Shown here: positions 26,581 through 33,702 of the stretch, in pieces
How positions within the stretch are numbered: position 1 is the first letter of the stretch
How the letters are laid out: each line of letters starts with the position of its first letter
NCBI GenBank assembly: GCA_016215105.1
Contig: JACRLJ010000033.1
Coordinates: 1 to 64,000, forward strand
Source: Candidatus Hydrogenedentota bacterium
GTDB lineage: Bacteria; Hydrogenedentota; Hydrogenedentia; Hydrogenedentales; SLHB01
Reading direction: 5' to 3'
DNA length: 64,000 nt
Notes under the pieces: generated by a model
The model's database searches: none
What the model saw: the letters and a program-made list of their open reading frames with translations, nothing else
Told to the model about the DNA's origin: nothing
Program-made: the position numbers and the translations under genes

Positions 26581-27009
26581 TTACACTCGCGCCAACGCGT
26601 TGCGTAGACGCTTCATCGGGTTTTCAAGTTCATAGACCGCCTCGAACGCGGTGACGATCTGTTGTGCCGTGCCGAGACTCACGACTTCCGCCGTTAATAT
26701 CTGCGGAGAATGCTCCATCAGCGCATCCCGCACCACGAGCAGATCGTCCACCGCACCGCCGCCGATCGCGTCCATCACCCCCTGGATAGCCGTGTCAATT
26801 CGCTGAATAATGTCCGGGCCCGGTGTGCTCATGACCTCTTGCAGTCCGTTTACCGGTAGGCCCTTCCGCGCCTGCGTGAACCATTGCACCTTGACGCGTT
26901 TGGTCCATTGCACACTGGCTTCGATGTTCAACGCCTTCACTGTCACCGTGGCCGGTCCGAATTTCAGATCGAGTGTGCCTTCTTCGTTTACCGCGTTCGT
27001 GTCGCTCAT
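26581..27009 (-). CDS. Possible tail assembly chaperone
   Basis: A 142-residue soluble protein. The N-terminal part (GTLDLKFGPATVTVKALNIEASVQW) is beta-rich and the rest helical, ending in the basic ENPMKRLRNALARV. Position directly upstream of the tape measure gene, size and composition fit a tail assembly chaperone (gpG type), but no sequence motif confirms it. I see no slippery-site extension (gpGT), since the frame ends cleanly 19 bp before the next start. Confidence 0.5.
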   Translation of the reverse strand: MSDTNAVNEEGTLDLKFGPATVTVKALNIEASVQWTKRVKVQWFTQARKGLPVNGLQEVMSTPGPDIIQRIDTAIQGVMDAIGGGAVDDLLVVRDALMEHSPQILTAEVVSLGTAQQIVTAFEAVYELENPMKRLRNALARV

Positions 27010-27030
27010 GATGTTTCTTCCTTCCGTTGT

Positions 27031-27477
27031 TTAGACTGAACCTTCCAAATCACGCTTCAAATCGTTCACCGCTTTCTCAAACCCAGGAGCTATGTAGGGA
27101 CGCGCATCCATTCGCTTCGTCCCAACCTCCAACCAGCCACCGTAGCCGGACTGCGTGTAGACGCGGAACCCGATATTGTCGCCGTCCGGCATACCCTCGG
27201 ACCCGCCCGCACTCGGCATGTCGCCTATGGTGTGTACCGCGCCTTTGCCTTCGGAAAAGTCGGCCGTGATGGATTTGCGGTTTGTGCCGCCACGGTAGCC
27301 GCGTGGCGCTTCCGTCTTGGTAACGGGCAACGGGTTTGCCTTTGCCCATCCGACCGGACTATTCGTCTTGGCTTCAGCTACCGTCTGATTGGCGCATTCG
27401 CGGACGTGGCCGGCAACGATCTTCTTGACCTCTTGTATCGCCGCGTGGACCTTCTCGAAATCGAATTGCATGCCCAT
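27031..27477 (-). CDS. HK97 gp10-like tail/head completion protein
   Basis: A 148-residue protein that resembles the HK97-gp10 family: an N-terminal helix (FEKVHAAIQEVKKIVAGHVREC) with AEAKTNSPVGWAK, a basic strand region (RGYRGGTNRKSITADF) and the typical GYGGWLEVGTKRMDARPYIAPGFEKA end. In siphophages gp10-type proteins lie between head connectors and the tail tube genes. The start at 27477 is preferred over a TTG at 27492 because AAAGG precedes it. Here it is upstream of the chaperone-like and tape measure genes; a major tail protein gene is missing from between them. Confidence 0.72.
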   Translation of the reverse strand: MGMQFDFEKVHAAIQEVKKIVAGHVRECANQTVAEAKTNSPVGWAKANPLPVTKTEAPRGYRGGTNRKSITADFSEGKGAVHTIGDMPSAGGSEGMPDGDNIGFRVYTQSGYGGWLEVGTKRMDARPYIAPGFEKAVNDLKRDLEGSV

Positions 27478-27652
27478 CGAATTGCCTTTCAAGCTACGGC
27501 AGCCACCCGTAGCATGTTCTACATGTGTTACGTGTCAACTGTTTACGAACCAAGCCCGCCATTCGTGGCGCCGGGTTCGGGTATCGGTACCTATTTCCGA
27601 CACCCCGGCCCGCGCCGTAATGCACCAACACGGGCCAGGGCTTCCCGGCGCG

Positions 27653-27868
27653 TCACGTGAGCAACGAATCGATGGTGGTGACACCGCGCTCCTCGCAAAA
27701 AAGAACCAGCGAATCCATCCCTCGGGCCGACGCGCGCGCCTCAATGCCGCGAATCGCGGCGGCGCTCTGGCCGCACAACCGCAGCAGATCAATGTTGCTT
27801 CGGCCCGGAAGGCCCTTGTCATCGTGGGGTAGGCAGGCGTTTCTCTCAGGTCCGTCATACTGTGGCAT
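27653..27868 (-). CDS. Hypothetical protein, 71 aa
   Basis: A small protein of unknown function, MPQYDGPERNACLPHDDKG at the start, with two helical segments (SNIDLLRLCGQSAAAIRGIE and ARGMDSLVLFCEERG). An AAGGA site nine bases before the ATG at 27868 supports this start over the longer frame from 27943. It overlaps the upstream gene by 14 bases. About 175 bp without a gene follow, before the gp10-like gene. Confidence 0.55.
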   Translation of the reverse strand: MPQYDGPERNACLPHDDKGLPGRSNIDLLRLCGQSAAAIRGIEARASARGMDSLVLFCEERGVTTIDSLLT

Positions 27869-28061
27869 GGCTGTATTCCTTTTCGTTTTCGATGACGCGG
27901 CGTGCTGTCGCGTCCAGTTCGTGGTTTCCACTTGGCGTCTCACAAAGGCGCCAAGCTAGGTCAATCAACTCTTCGCGGGTGGCCGACTCGTAAGGATCAA
28001 ATTCCACGGGTGGCGGTGTGCGTTTCTCTAACGCCTCAAGACGCGCTCTGAGTGTTCGCAT
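27855..28061 (-). CDS. Hypothetical protein, 68 aa
   Basis: A small acidic-helical protein of unknown function. It starts MRTLRARLEALEKR, the short coiled-coil opening often seen in small phage proteins, and continues with YESATREELIDLAWRLCE. It overlaps the upstream gene by 26 bases and the downstream one by 14, in line with the dense packing of this element. Confidence 0.5.
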   Translation of the reverse strand: MRTLRARLEALEKRTPPPVEFDPYESATREELIDLAWRLCETPSGNHELDATARRVIENEKEYSHATV

Positions 28062-28347
28062 TGATTGCCGTCTCCAATACCGTTAGTCGGCGTTCCAGTT
28101 CGCCCATGTCAATCGCGCGTAAGCAGACTTCGCCTATCCGGCAGAATATTCGCGCTTTCATAGCCGATTCGACACCATCCGCCTCCACTTCGGCGACACA
28201 CTTTTCGAGCATACAGCGCACTTTGTCTGCGGTGTCGAGATGTACAGGTGCGGTGAGACGCTTTCTTTCAGCAGCCCTACCAGCACGGGCTTTGCGCTTG
28301 GCCTCTCTCTGCCACGCGCGCTGTTTCTCGATGTCCTTATACGGCAA
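28036..28347 (-). CDS. Hypothetical phage-type protein, 103 aa
   Basis: The start MPYKDIEKQRAWQREAKRKA is a highly basic helix of the kind common at the N-terminus of small phage DNA-associated proteins. The middle (DKVRCMLEKCVAEVEADG) and the leucine-rich end (DMGELERRLTVLE) are helical. A small-terminase-like or DNA-binding role is imaginable but I see no decisive motif. It overlaps the gene before it by 11 bases. Confidence 0.5.
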   Translation of the reverse strand: MPYKDIEKQRAWQREAKRKARAGRAAERKRLTAPVHLDTADKVRCMLEKCVAEVEADGVESAMKARIFCRIGEVCLRAIDMGELERRLTVLETAINANTQSAS

Positions 28348-28576
28348 AGTCTGTCTCCGTCATTCGCCAGTCGCCTACGCTCTCCACGCTCACGGGCTCT
28401 CTGCTGTCACCAACGCGCCGATGGACAATCGTCCAGCCGGTCGCCGTTATGCGCTCAATCACGGGCGCCGGCGGGCCGAATGGAAACCCGTCTTCGGGAT
28501 AGAGGATCGTCGCCAATGGCCCGGGACGTGGTATCAGCGCCGCGGATAGCCGCTCGATGCGTGCGCGTGTTCTCAT
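28337..28576 (-). CDS. Hypothetical protein, 79 aa
   Basis: Unknown function. Basic start (MRTRARIERLSAALIP), Pro/Gly-rich centre (PEDGFPFGPPAPVIERI) and a beta-rich end. The ATG shares a base with the upstream TAA (TAATG), which supports the start and translational coupling. Confidence 0.5.
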   Translation of the reverse strand: MRTRARIERLSAALIPRPGPLATILYPEDGFPFGPPAPVIERITATGWTIVHRRVGDSREPVSVESVGDWRMTETDFAV

Positions 28577-28761
28577 TACAGGCGCCCCATCGCTTTGCGG
28601 ATCAAAGCGTTCATCGCCGCGCTGCTATCCGTGGGCGCCACGTTCGGCACACCCGCGCCGGCGCCAGCGTTGGCATTCGCCGGACGCGGCGGTTGTGGAG
28701 GCGCCGCTGGGGCTGGGACACCGGACACGCGGCGAACCCAATCGTTCATCGTGCTACCCAT
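28576..28761 (-). CDS. Hypothetical Ala/Pro-rich small protein, about 61 aa
   Basis: A short peptide with a low-complexity centre of Ala, Pro, Gly and Asn between a basic start (MNDWVRRVSG) and a helical end (AAMNALIRKAMGRL). The start could be the ATG at 28761 or 28749; the first overlaps the upstream stop by 8 bases. Function unknown. The low-complexity centre makes it the least certain gene of the run. Confidence 0.4.
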   Translation of the reverse strand: MGSTMNDWVRRVSGVPAPAAPPQPPRPANANAGAGAGVPNVAPTDSSAAMNALIRKAMGRL

Positions 28762-29392
28762 TGGCCACCTGCTCTTCGGCGCCGTCGCCCGTGACGGGCT
28801 CGGCTTGCGCGGGTTTGCGGCCCAGAAGTTTGCTCTCGGACAACCTGAAGCGTTCGTCAAAATCGGGCCGGAACACAGAGTTTAGGTGACTCATAGCGAC
28901 GGCGAAACGCGCATCGTGGGGTAGCGGCACTGCCCATCCGCCACCGCGAGTATCCACCCCGCCCGCCTGCTGGGCTATCTCGGTGTACTCGCGGATGTGT
29001 TCCTGATGATCCTTGAAGAGCCCATTCAATTGCCCAGCCGCCGCCCGCGCAGTCTCGTAACCACCCATCAGTATCCGCGCTAGGGGCTCTGCCGCCTCAT
29101 TGATACGCTGTAGTTCACCGGCCACCTCCGCCGCACAGTTCGGAAGACATTGGCGCCGCGCCCGGGCAATCGCGTCTTGTAGGATGGGTAGCCTCGCCTT
29201 AGCCGCCGCGGTGGCGTCCTGGGCGGCCTGCATGGCCTTGAGCGCCACGGCCTCGGCTTTGGCGTCACCGTCGGCGATAGCGGTTTGCCAGGCGGCCTCT
29301 GCCGCGGCCTGCCGGGCCTCGAGTGTGGGGATCTCGGCTAGCGCGGCGGTGTAGCGGGCCTGCAGGTGTTCAACGGGTTCTAATGCTCGCAT
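28754..29392 (-). CDS. Coiled-coil protein of the element, 212 aa
   Basis: Unknown function. Residues 5-90 form a long Ala/Glu/Gln-rich helix (ALAEIPTLEARQAAAEAAWQ), probably a coiled coil; the middle (AAEVAGELQRINEAAEPLAR) is also helical, and the C-terminus is less ordered. Scaffold proteins of phages have such composition, but no capsid gene is visible nearby, so I do not assign this role. It overlaps the upstream gene by 13 bases. Confidence 0.55.
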   Translation of the reverse strand: MRALEPVEHLQARYTAALAEIPTLEARQAAAEAAWQTAIADGDAKAEAVALKAMQAAQDATAAAKARLPILQDAIARARRQCLPNCAAEVAGELQRINEAAEPLARILMGGYETARAAAGQLNGLFKDHQEHIREYTEIAQQAGGVDTRGGGWAVPLPHDARFAVAMSHLNSVFRPDFDERFRLSESKLLGRKPAQAEPVTGDGAEEQVANG

Positions 29393-29682
29393 TGGTTCAA
29401 TTCCTTGCTGAGACGTGATATCGTCTCGCGGTGGTTGGCGATCTCGGATTCCAATTCCTTGCGCCGGGCCCGGTTTGGTGAGCCAGAGAGTAACTCGTGT
29501 TGCAGTTCGGTCAGGGCGTCTTGGGTGTCGGCAAGCGCCAAGGCGGCGGTGGATGATTTGCTTGGTAGGCCATTATTCAAAGGTCGCGTGACCGTTGCGG
29601 CAGAGGCGCTTACGGGTGAAACGCGCCGTTTAGACGCCATTATGTAGGGTACTGGTACCGAAAATGAGCCCCGGCGCGTCAT
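29380..29682 (-). CDS. Hypothetical protein with C-terminal coiled coil, 100 aa
   Basis: Unknown function. The N-terminal half is Ser/Val/Ala-rich and basic; the C-terminal half (TELQHELLSGSPNRARRKEL and the following SEIANHRETISRLSKEL) is a coiled coil. The start at 29682 overlaps the upstream stop (ATGA) and has GAGG seven bases away, which I prefer to the internal ATG at 29640. Confidence 0.5.
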   Translation of the reverse strand: MTRRGSFSVPVPYIMASKRRVSPVSASAATVTRPLNNGLPSKSSTAALALADTQDALTELQHELLSGSPNRARRKELESEIANHRETISRLSKELNQCEH

Positions 29683-29900
29683 GGGGCGGCCTCTAACGCG
29701 CGTAGCCGGCGCAACGCTTCAACCCGAGTAATACGCCCGGAACGTAGTTCCTCGAAAAGCTCATCTGGCATTCGCGCCAGCGATCTAGCGCGACAAACCT
29801 CATTCCTCGTGAGCCCCAACTCTTTTAGGGTTACAAAATGTACCATGCTGGTACATTTACTCTTTGGGCGGCCGCGCCCCGCTAGTAGAATCTTGCTCAT
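29679..29900 (-). CDS. Small putative DNA-binding protein, 73 aa
   Basis: The basic start (SKILLAGRGRPKSK) is followed by LKELGLTRNEVCRARSLARM and FEELRSGRITRVEALRRLRA. The pattern of a turn flanked by helices resembles the HTH region of ParB-like or phage regulatory proteins, but this is a weak resemblance. The start overlaps the upstream stop (ATGA). Confidence 0.5.
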   Translation of the reverse strand: MSKILLAGRGRPKSKCTSMVHFVTLKELGLTRNEVCRARSLARMPDELFEELRSGRITRVEALRRLRALEAAP

Positions 29901-30124
29901 GGCGTCCCCCCGGCCAGCAGCTTTGCCCGTTTGCCTTCCATCTCGGCTAGGCGCTTACGAGTGGCCCGAATCTGGCGGCCAAGGTAAAGTATCTCTGACC
30001 AGTCTACCGCGGGCGCGACGTTAGCGACGTTAGCGACATGAGCTTTCTTATGTGATCTAACCAAATATGTTTTGTCTTTTTCCCCGTAGCACATTAGGTG
30101 GCTCATGTCGCTAACGTCGCTCAT
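29897..30124 (-). CDS. Hypothetical protein encoded over an inverted repeat, 75 aa
   Basis: Unknown function. The ATG overlaps the stop of the helicase-like gene (ATGA). The odd start MSDVSDMSHLM and the segment AHVANVANVAP are encoded by the two arms of a 20-bp inverted repeat with internal 9-base repetition. The C-terminal half (EILYLGRQIRATRKRLAEME) is a plausible helix. The gene may be real, with the DNA repeat imposing the peptide, or the repeat may be the main function here. Confidence 0.45.
   Translation of the reverse strand: MSDVSDMSHLMCYGEKDKTYLVRSHKKAHVANVANVAPAVDWSEILYLGRQIRATRKRLAEMEGKRAKLLAGGTP
30024..30120. repeat. 20-bp perfect inverted repeat with 57-bp spacer
   Basis: GCGACGTTAGCGACATGAGC at 30024-30043 is the exact reverse complement of 30101-30120. 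Next to the first arm the 9-base unit GACGTTAGC is repeated in tandem, and next to the second arm GCTCATGTC recurs. The spacer is AT-rich (for example TATGTTTTGTCTTTTT). It lies at the 3' side of the helicase-like gene. Confidence 0.75.
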
Positions 30125-31899
30125 GTCACAACTTTCTTTGGGCCGTCACTGCTGACCGGCTTGATTGTCCAACCGCGCTCTGTGCGTGTGTCGCCTTTGG
30201 TGATGCCGTCTAACTTGCCGGCGTCTACATACCGTTTGATGATTTTTCCCACCGTTCTGGTATGCAATGATGTATTGAGCGCCTCATTCACCGCCTTACA
30301 AGCCACCGCGGCTGACAGGAAACTAGCCTGTAGAAAGCCAGCACGTTGCCGTAGCGCGTCGCCAATAAGGTTTGCTTCCTCGAGATCTTCGTCGTATTCG
30401 TCTCTACGCTTCTGATTCTCGGCGACAATAGCGTCTACCCTGTCAGTGGCGCGCGCCAGTACTTCACTTACCCATGATTGCCAGCGGTCGCGCGCGGTCG
30501 TGTACGGCGCCGGTTTTCTGAGAATGGCGCACATGTCGGCGAGTATCTTGTCACGGTGTTCATTGGCGTATGCTCGCACGTCTTCAAGCCAACCTGGGCG
30601 GGGTGTTGGTTTCTTTAACCGGATAATGAATGCGCGGTCAGCCAAATCACGCGAGAGGCTTAGTCCGTTGCCACTGATAAGAAATTGCGAAAAGTTCAGA
30701 CGGGTACCTTCACCAAGAAATAACTGCCGTCCAGAGAATTCCGACGTGGTAATGAGGCTTTCGAGTAGCGCCGAACTGACTGACAACTTCACGTTGTCAA
30801 TTCTAATGCACCGCTTTACTCTTGCCGCAGGTGAAAGTAGCCGAGTCACCAAGTGATCGTCTTTCCCCTTGTCCGGCTCAACCTCAAATAGTCCGCCTGT
30901 GAGCGCTCCGATACCTGAAAGTAGTTCGCTCTTGCCGTAGCCTCGGTCTGGCGCCGTCGAAATGATTGCCGGTCGCGCTCCGGGGAGGCCACCCCAAATA
31001 GTCCCGAGAAACGCGGCGCGAGTTAGTGCGCGGTCGTGTTCGGTTTCCCAGTTATCAAAAAAGGATAGGTACTTTTCAAAATGCGTGCCATTCGGCTCAT
31101 ACCCGACGGGGGGGCGCCAAAGGTAATAGACACCGGAGATCTCTGGTACGTGCGGAAATTGTTCGACAGACAGATAATTTGTCGCCGTTGCCCTCAGTGA
31201 CGCGAAAAGTTCACCCTTTGTACACAGCGCCGTGAGAAATGAGTCGCTACCCTCCGCCCATTGCATCTCCGCTTGTTCCTGAATATAGGCAAAAAGATCG
31301 TCTCTTTTTTCCATGAAACGCACCACACCGTCAACGTCGGCGAACAGCATACCCCCTGTGCGCTTCGGTGGCCTTGGTAAAGACGATATCGTTTTGAGAA
31401 TTCTAAGTAGCGGGATAGCTTTTTTCCCGCGTTTCTTCTTTTCCTCCTCTTGAAATTCCTTGAAATTTGCCACTACAGAACACGGGGTGTTAGCTGCTAT
31501 GGTTCCTTGAGGCGCCGCCGCGTAGCCAGCGCTTGTATCTGGAATGTTTCGCGGATTCGATTTGCCAGCGTTCAAGCCACTGTGGACCGTTTTCTGCGCT
31601 TCCACTTCGGATAGTCCCGACACCATAGCCGCATCTATCAATTGAGATTCGATTTCACTTTCATCAAGACCAAGGTGAATCAGAGTTCCGAGACTATACG
31701 CGGCTGTGTTTAGCGTGTGGTTGCGTACGCCTTCCGACGTTGTGGCGACTTTCTCAAGTTCCCCTTCGACAGCGGCCCGTAGATAGGCTGTCCGCGCACC
31801 ATTGCCGCATGAGTGGTGTGTGCCGTTCTGACGCTTTGGCACCGCTGGCTTTTGGGCGGGTATGAAATCGATGGGGGTTTCGATCAATACCTCAGTCAT
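30121..31899 (-). CDS. Phage/plasmid replication helicase-like protein (primase C-terminal type)
   Basis: A 592-residue protein. Residues about 40-110 (YLRAAVEGELEKVA, NHTLNTAAYSLGTLIHLG, VEAQKTVHSGLNAG) match the linker domain usually found after prim-pol domains in phage and plasmid primase-helicases. The second half has an ATPase-like segment APDRGYGKSELLSG and, further on, NVKLSVSSALLESLITTSEF and FLISGNGLSLSRDLADRAFI, as in D5-like or DnaC-like phage helicases. The start at 31899 overlaps the prim-pol stop (ATGA); the longer upstream frame is an artefact. Together with that gene it forms a split primase-helicase. Confidence 0.75.
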   Translation of the reverse strand: MTEVLIETPIDFIPAQKPAVPKRQNGTHHSCGNGARTAYLRAAVEGELEKVATTSEGVRNHTLNTAAYSLGTLIHLGLDESEIESQLIDAAMVSGLSEVEAQKTVHSGLNAGKSNPRNIPDTSAGYAAAPQGTIAANTPCSVVANFKEFQEEEKKKRGKKAIPLLRILKTISSLPRPPKRTGGMLFADVDGVVRFMEKRDDLFAYIQEQAEMQWAEGSDSFLTALCTKGELFASLRATATNYLSVEQFPHVPEISGVYYLWRPPVGYEPNGTHFEKYLSFFDNWETEHDRALTRAAFLGTIWGGLPGARPAIISTAPDRGYGKSELLSGIGALTGGLFEVEPDKGKDDHLVTRLLSPAARVKRCIRIDNVKLSVSSALLESLITTSEFSGRQLFLGEGTRLNFSQFLISGNGLSLSRDLADRAFIIRLKKPTPRPGWLEDVRAYANEHRDKILADMCAILRKPAPYTTARDRWQSWVSEVLARATDRVDAIVAENQKRRDEYDEDLEEANLIGDALRQRAGFLQASFLSAAVACKAVNEALNTSLHTRTVGKIIKRYVDAGKLDGITKGDTRTERGWTIKPVSSDGPKKVVT

Positions 31900-32450
31900 G
31901 GTGTCACCTCGGGGAGTTGTACCCAATAGCGGAGTCCAGGCTTGAGGACGTGCGCGCCAGACCAGGACCAGGGAAGTACGAAGTACCCCTTGCCCGGAAG
32001 GCGGTAGTCCACTTTGATGCCGCTGACGGTGGTAGACCTGGTGGTCTGACTGTCGATCTTGCCATTGTCTCGGAATATGAATTGACCGCCGCGGGGGGTC
32101 TTGATGATGCCGCAACGTTGCCCTCGATACTTCGCGATCAATGTGTCCGCCGTCGCGCGATCATCCACATCAACAAGCGCGTACCCCACTGGAACACGAG
32201 CGCCGATCCAGCCGCCGCATTCCGCCCATGCCTTCGCTTGCTCTGGCGTGATCGTTTTCGACTTCCACCGAAAGCCCCGCTTGGGTTCTTTGGCGAGGCT
32301 GTAGCGCTTGTCCGGGGCGGTCTCGACGTTCTGGTCAGAGTAGCCCACAAGAGGTAGCAAACCGTCGGCGAAGATGCCAACGTAGACGATATCTCCGCAG
32401 TCGGACTGACTGCCGGTGGCGTCCGTTGTGATGGATCGCGCGGTGGTCAT
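31896..32450 (-). CDS. Bifunctional DNA primase/polymerase (prim-pol) domain protein
   Basis: A 184-residue prim-pol protein. LPLVGYSDQ is followed by KRGFRWKSKTITPEQAKAW, then by WIGARVPVGYALVDVDDRAT, which holds the paired catalytic aspartates, and IIKTPRGGQFIFR with the conserved histidine position replaced by glutamine in this reading. Then follow VDYRLPGKGYFVLPWS. Such proteins prime and extend DNA in plasmids and phages. The ATG at 32450 overlaps the upstream stop. It is separate from, but coupled to, the helicase-like gene, while many relatives have both in one chain. Confidence 0.75.
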   Translation of the reverse strand: MTTARSITTDATGSQSDCGDIVYVGIFADGLLPLVGYSDQNVETAPDKRYSLAKEPKRGFRWKSKTITPEQAKAWAECGGWIGARVPVGYALVDVDDRATADTLIAKYRGQRCGIIKTPRGGQFIFRDNGKIDSQTTRSTTVSGIKVDYRLPGKGYFVLPWSWSGAHVLKPGLRYWVQLPEVTP

Positions 32451-32842
32451 CTCGCCCCCCTCTCTTGCCGACGCGCCAAGCGTATTGCGGCCCGTTGGCC
32501 CATCGTCAGCGCGCGGGGTTTGCGTCGGTGTGCTCGCTTCGCCCATTCGAGCCGGTCGCGCGTAGCCCGGACTGAATGCTCTCGGGACTCGACGATTCGC
32601 ATTCCGGCCCAGTCTAAGTGTTTTCGGTACCCAAGATACCGCTGATGTAGGCGGGTCAACTCGGCGTCACACCTTTTCACCGTCGAGAGCGGATGCTTTG
32701 GGTGTCCAATCCAGAAATTGTACTGCCACACGAGAAAGTCCGCGAGTGCTTTTCCGAGAGTTCCGGGGCTCGAAATCGGCCTATTTTGGGTACATACCCG
32801 CGCCGTTTTCTGGCGTTCCGTTGTAAGTTCTTTCGCCATCAT
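32447..32842 (-). CDS. Hypothetical basic protein, 131 aa
   Basis: Unknown function; rich in Arg, Lys and aromatic residues. Helical segments include LGKALADFLVWQYNFWIGHP and KRCDAELTRLHQRYLGYRKH, then a strongly basic end (HRRKPRALTMGQRAAIRLAR). Such composition fits a nucleic-acid-associated replication accessory protein. An AGGGG site nine bases before the ATG supports the start; a second ATG follows directly. Confidence 0.5.
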   Translation of the reverse strand: MMAKELTTERQKTARVCTQNRPISSPGTLGKALADFLVWQYNFWIGHPKHPLSTVKRCDAELTRLHQRYLGYRKHLDWAGMRIVESREHSVRATRDRLEWAKRAHRRKPRALTMGQRAAIRLARRQERGAR

Positions 32843-32861
32843 GGTCTTGAACCCCTGACGG

Positions 32862-33173
32862 CTAGCGCCGTGAGCCAGCAGTCGCGCAACGGGCTTTCGC
32901 CGACGCTACAGCCGCCGCCCGCTGGGCAGGGGTCCGCCTGGGTGTGGGTTTGACTGTGGGCGTGGGGTCGGTGTCGGCCTTGGCCAACTCCTCGCCGAAG
33001 CGCCGCAGGGATTCTTGGGATACGAGGATGCGCCCGCCAATTCGCGCGTACTCGAGTTTGACGCCTTTCAAGCCCTTTCGAGCCCAGCGCCACAAGGTAG
33101 GTATGCTCGGGCGGTGCGGAAGGGTGGCCGCGGCCTCGGACAACGTGAGTAGTTGTTCTGCTGTCGATATCAC
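32862..33173 (-). CDS. HTH protein of DUF1580/excisionase type
   Basis: A 103-residue protein. LLTLSEAAATLPHRPSIPTL and WRWARKGLKGVKLEYARIGG form the winged-helix (MerR/excisionase-like) fold, with RILVSQESLRRFGEEL after it. This closely resembles DUF1580, a family frequent in planctomycete mobile elements. The C-terminus is a Pro/Thr/Ala-rich basic tail. The GTG at 33173 has AGGAGA before it. As the first gene after the element's internal promoter, it may be the excisionase or regulator of the replication operon. Confidence 0.7.
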   Translation of the reverse strand: MISTAEQLLTLSEAAATLPHRPSIPTLWRWARKGLKGVKLEYARIGGRILVSQESLRRFGEELAKADTDPTPTVKPTPRRTPAQRAAAVASAKARCATAGSRR

Positions 33174-33215
33174 GTGACGATCTCCTCTGGTTCGAAGCGG
33201 TTTCAAAACAAAAAA

Positions 33216-33289
33216 GGGCCGCAGCACCAGACCTCGAAATAGAAGTTCGCTTTGCGCGCCCTTCGTCTCGGGATCTGGTGTTGCGGCCC
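33216..33289 (-). ncRNA. Long hairpin: leader terminator/attenuator or small RNA
   Basis: GGGCCGCAGCACCAGA (33216-33231) pairs with TCTGGTGTTGCGGCCC (33274-33289) over 16 bp with one G-U pair and a 42-base loop. On the minus strand the stem is followed by TTTTTTGTTTTG, so it looks like an intrinsic terminator between the internal promoter (33356-33390) and the HTH gene. It could make a small RNA or act as an attenuator of the replication operon. No homologous RNA family is recognised. Confidence 0.6.
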
Positions 33290-33355
33290 TATCGGTGCCC
33301 TAGTGGTTGCCGATTCGCACGGCCTAGTTCACTCTATGGGTCAGATTCAACTGAT

Positions 33356-33390
33356 GTAGTGACTCTACACTACTGAGAACTGAATGTCAA
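33356..33390 (-). promoter_or_regulatory. Promoter with operator palindrome around the -10 box
   Basis: On the minus strand TTGACA (33390-33385), 17 bases, then TAGAGT (33367-33362). The -10 hexamer is bracketed exactly by GTAGTG and CACTAC (33356-33361, 33368-33373). A repressor bound to this palindrome would cover the -10 box. It points towards the HTH, prim-pol and tail genes. The rest of 33174-33591 holds the hairpin above, a 9-bp GC hairpin (CGCCCCGAG at 33457 with CTCGGGGCG at 33481) and no gene that I can support. Confidence 0.65.
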
Positions 33391-33591
33391 TAAGAATTTA
33401 ACGCAGTGGTTTTCTACGGTTTCGCCGCCTTACACCACTGGGCCGCGCGAATGGAACGCCCCGAGTCCGCGGGGTTGCGGCTCGGGGCGCTTTGGGTACG
33501 ACGGAATTTTTCCCTGCGGGTTACCGGCGCGCGCACGGTCTGACCCGGCCTTGCTTTCGTGTGGGACGCCTCGCCCCGGTCAGGACGGCTG

Positions 33592-33702
33592 CTACTGCTT
33601 GGATGCGAGTGTACCCGGTGGCGCCGCGAACATCAGCGCCTCGTACACGAGATCGGCAAGGCTCATGCTGGCGTAGTCGTGCTCTGGGGTGTGCGTCTTC
33701 AT
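33592..33702 (-). CDS. Small coupled ORF, 36 aa
   Basis: A 36-residue frame starting MKTHTPEHDYASMSLADL and continuing VYEALMFAAPPGTLASKQ. Its ATG overlaps the TGA of the upstream RHH-like gene (ATGA), the same arrangement as most gene borders in this element, which is the main support. It has an amphipathic helix (SLADLVYEALMFA) and no known motif. Confidence 0.4.
   Translation of the reverse strand: MKTHTPEHDYASMSLADLVYEALMFAAPPGTLASKQ

Noticed and set aside
23935..33173. The element considered as a contractile or tailocin-like particle locus
   Set aside because: There is no sheath, baseplate, spike or lysis gene, and a prim-pol/helicase pair and att sites point to a replicating mobile element.
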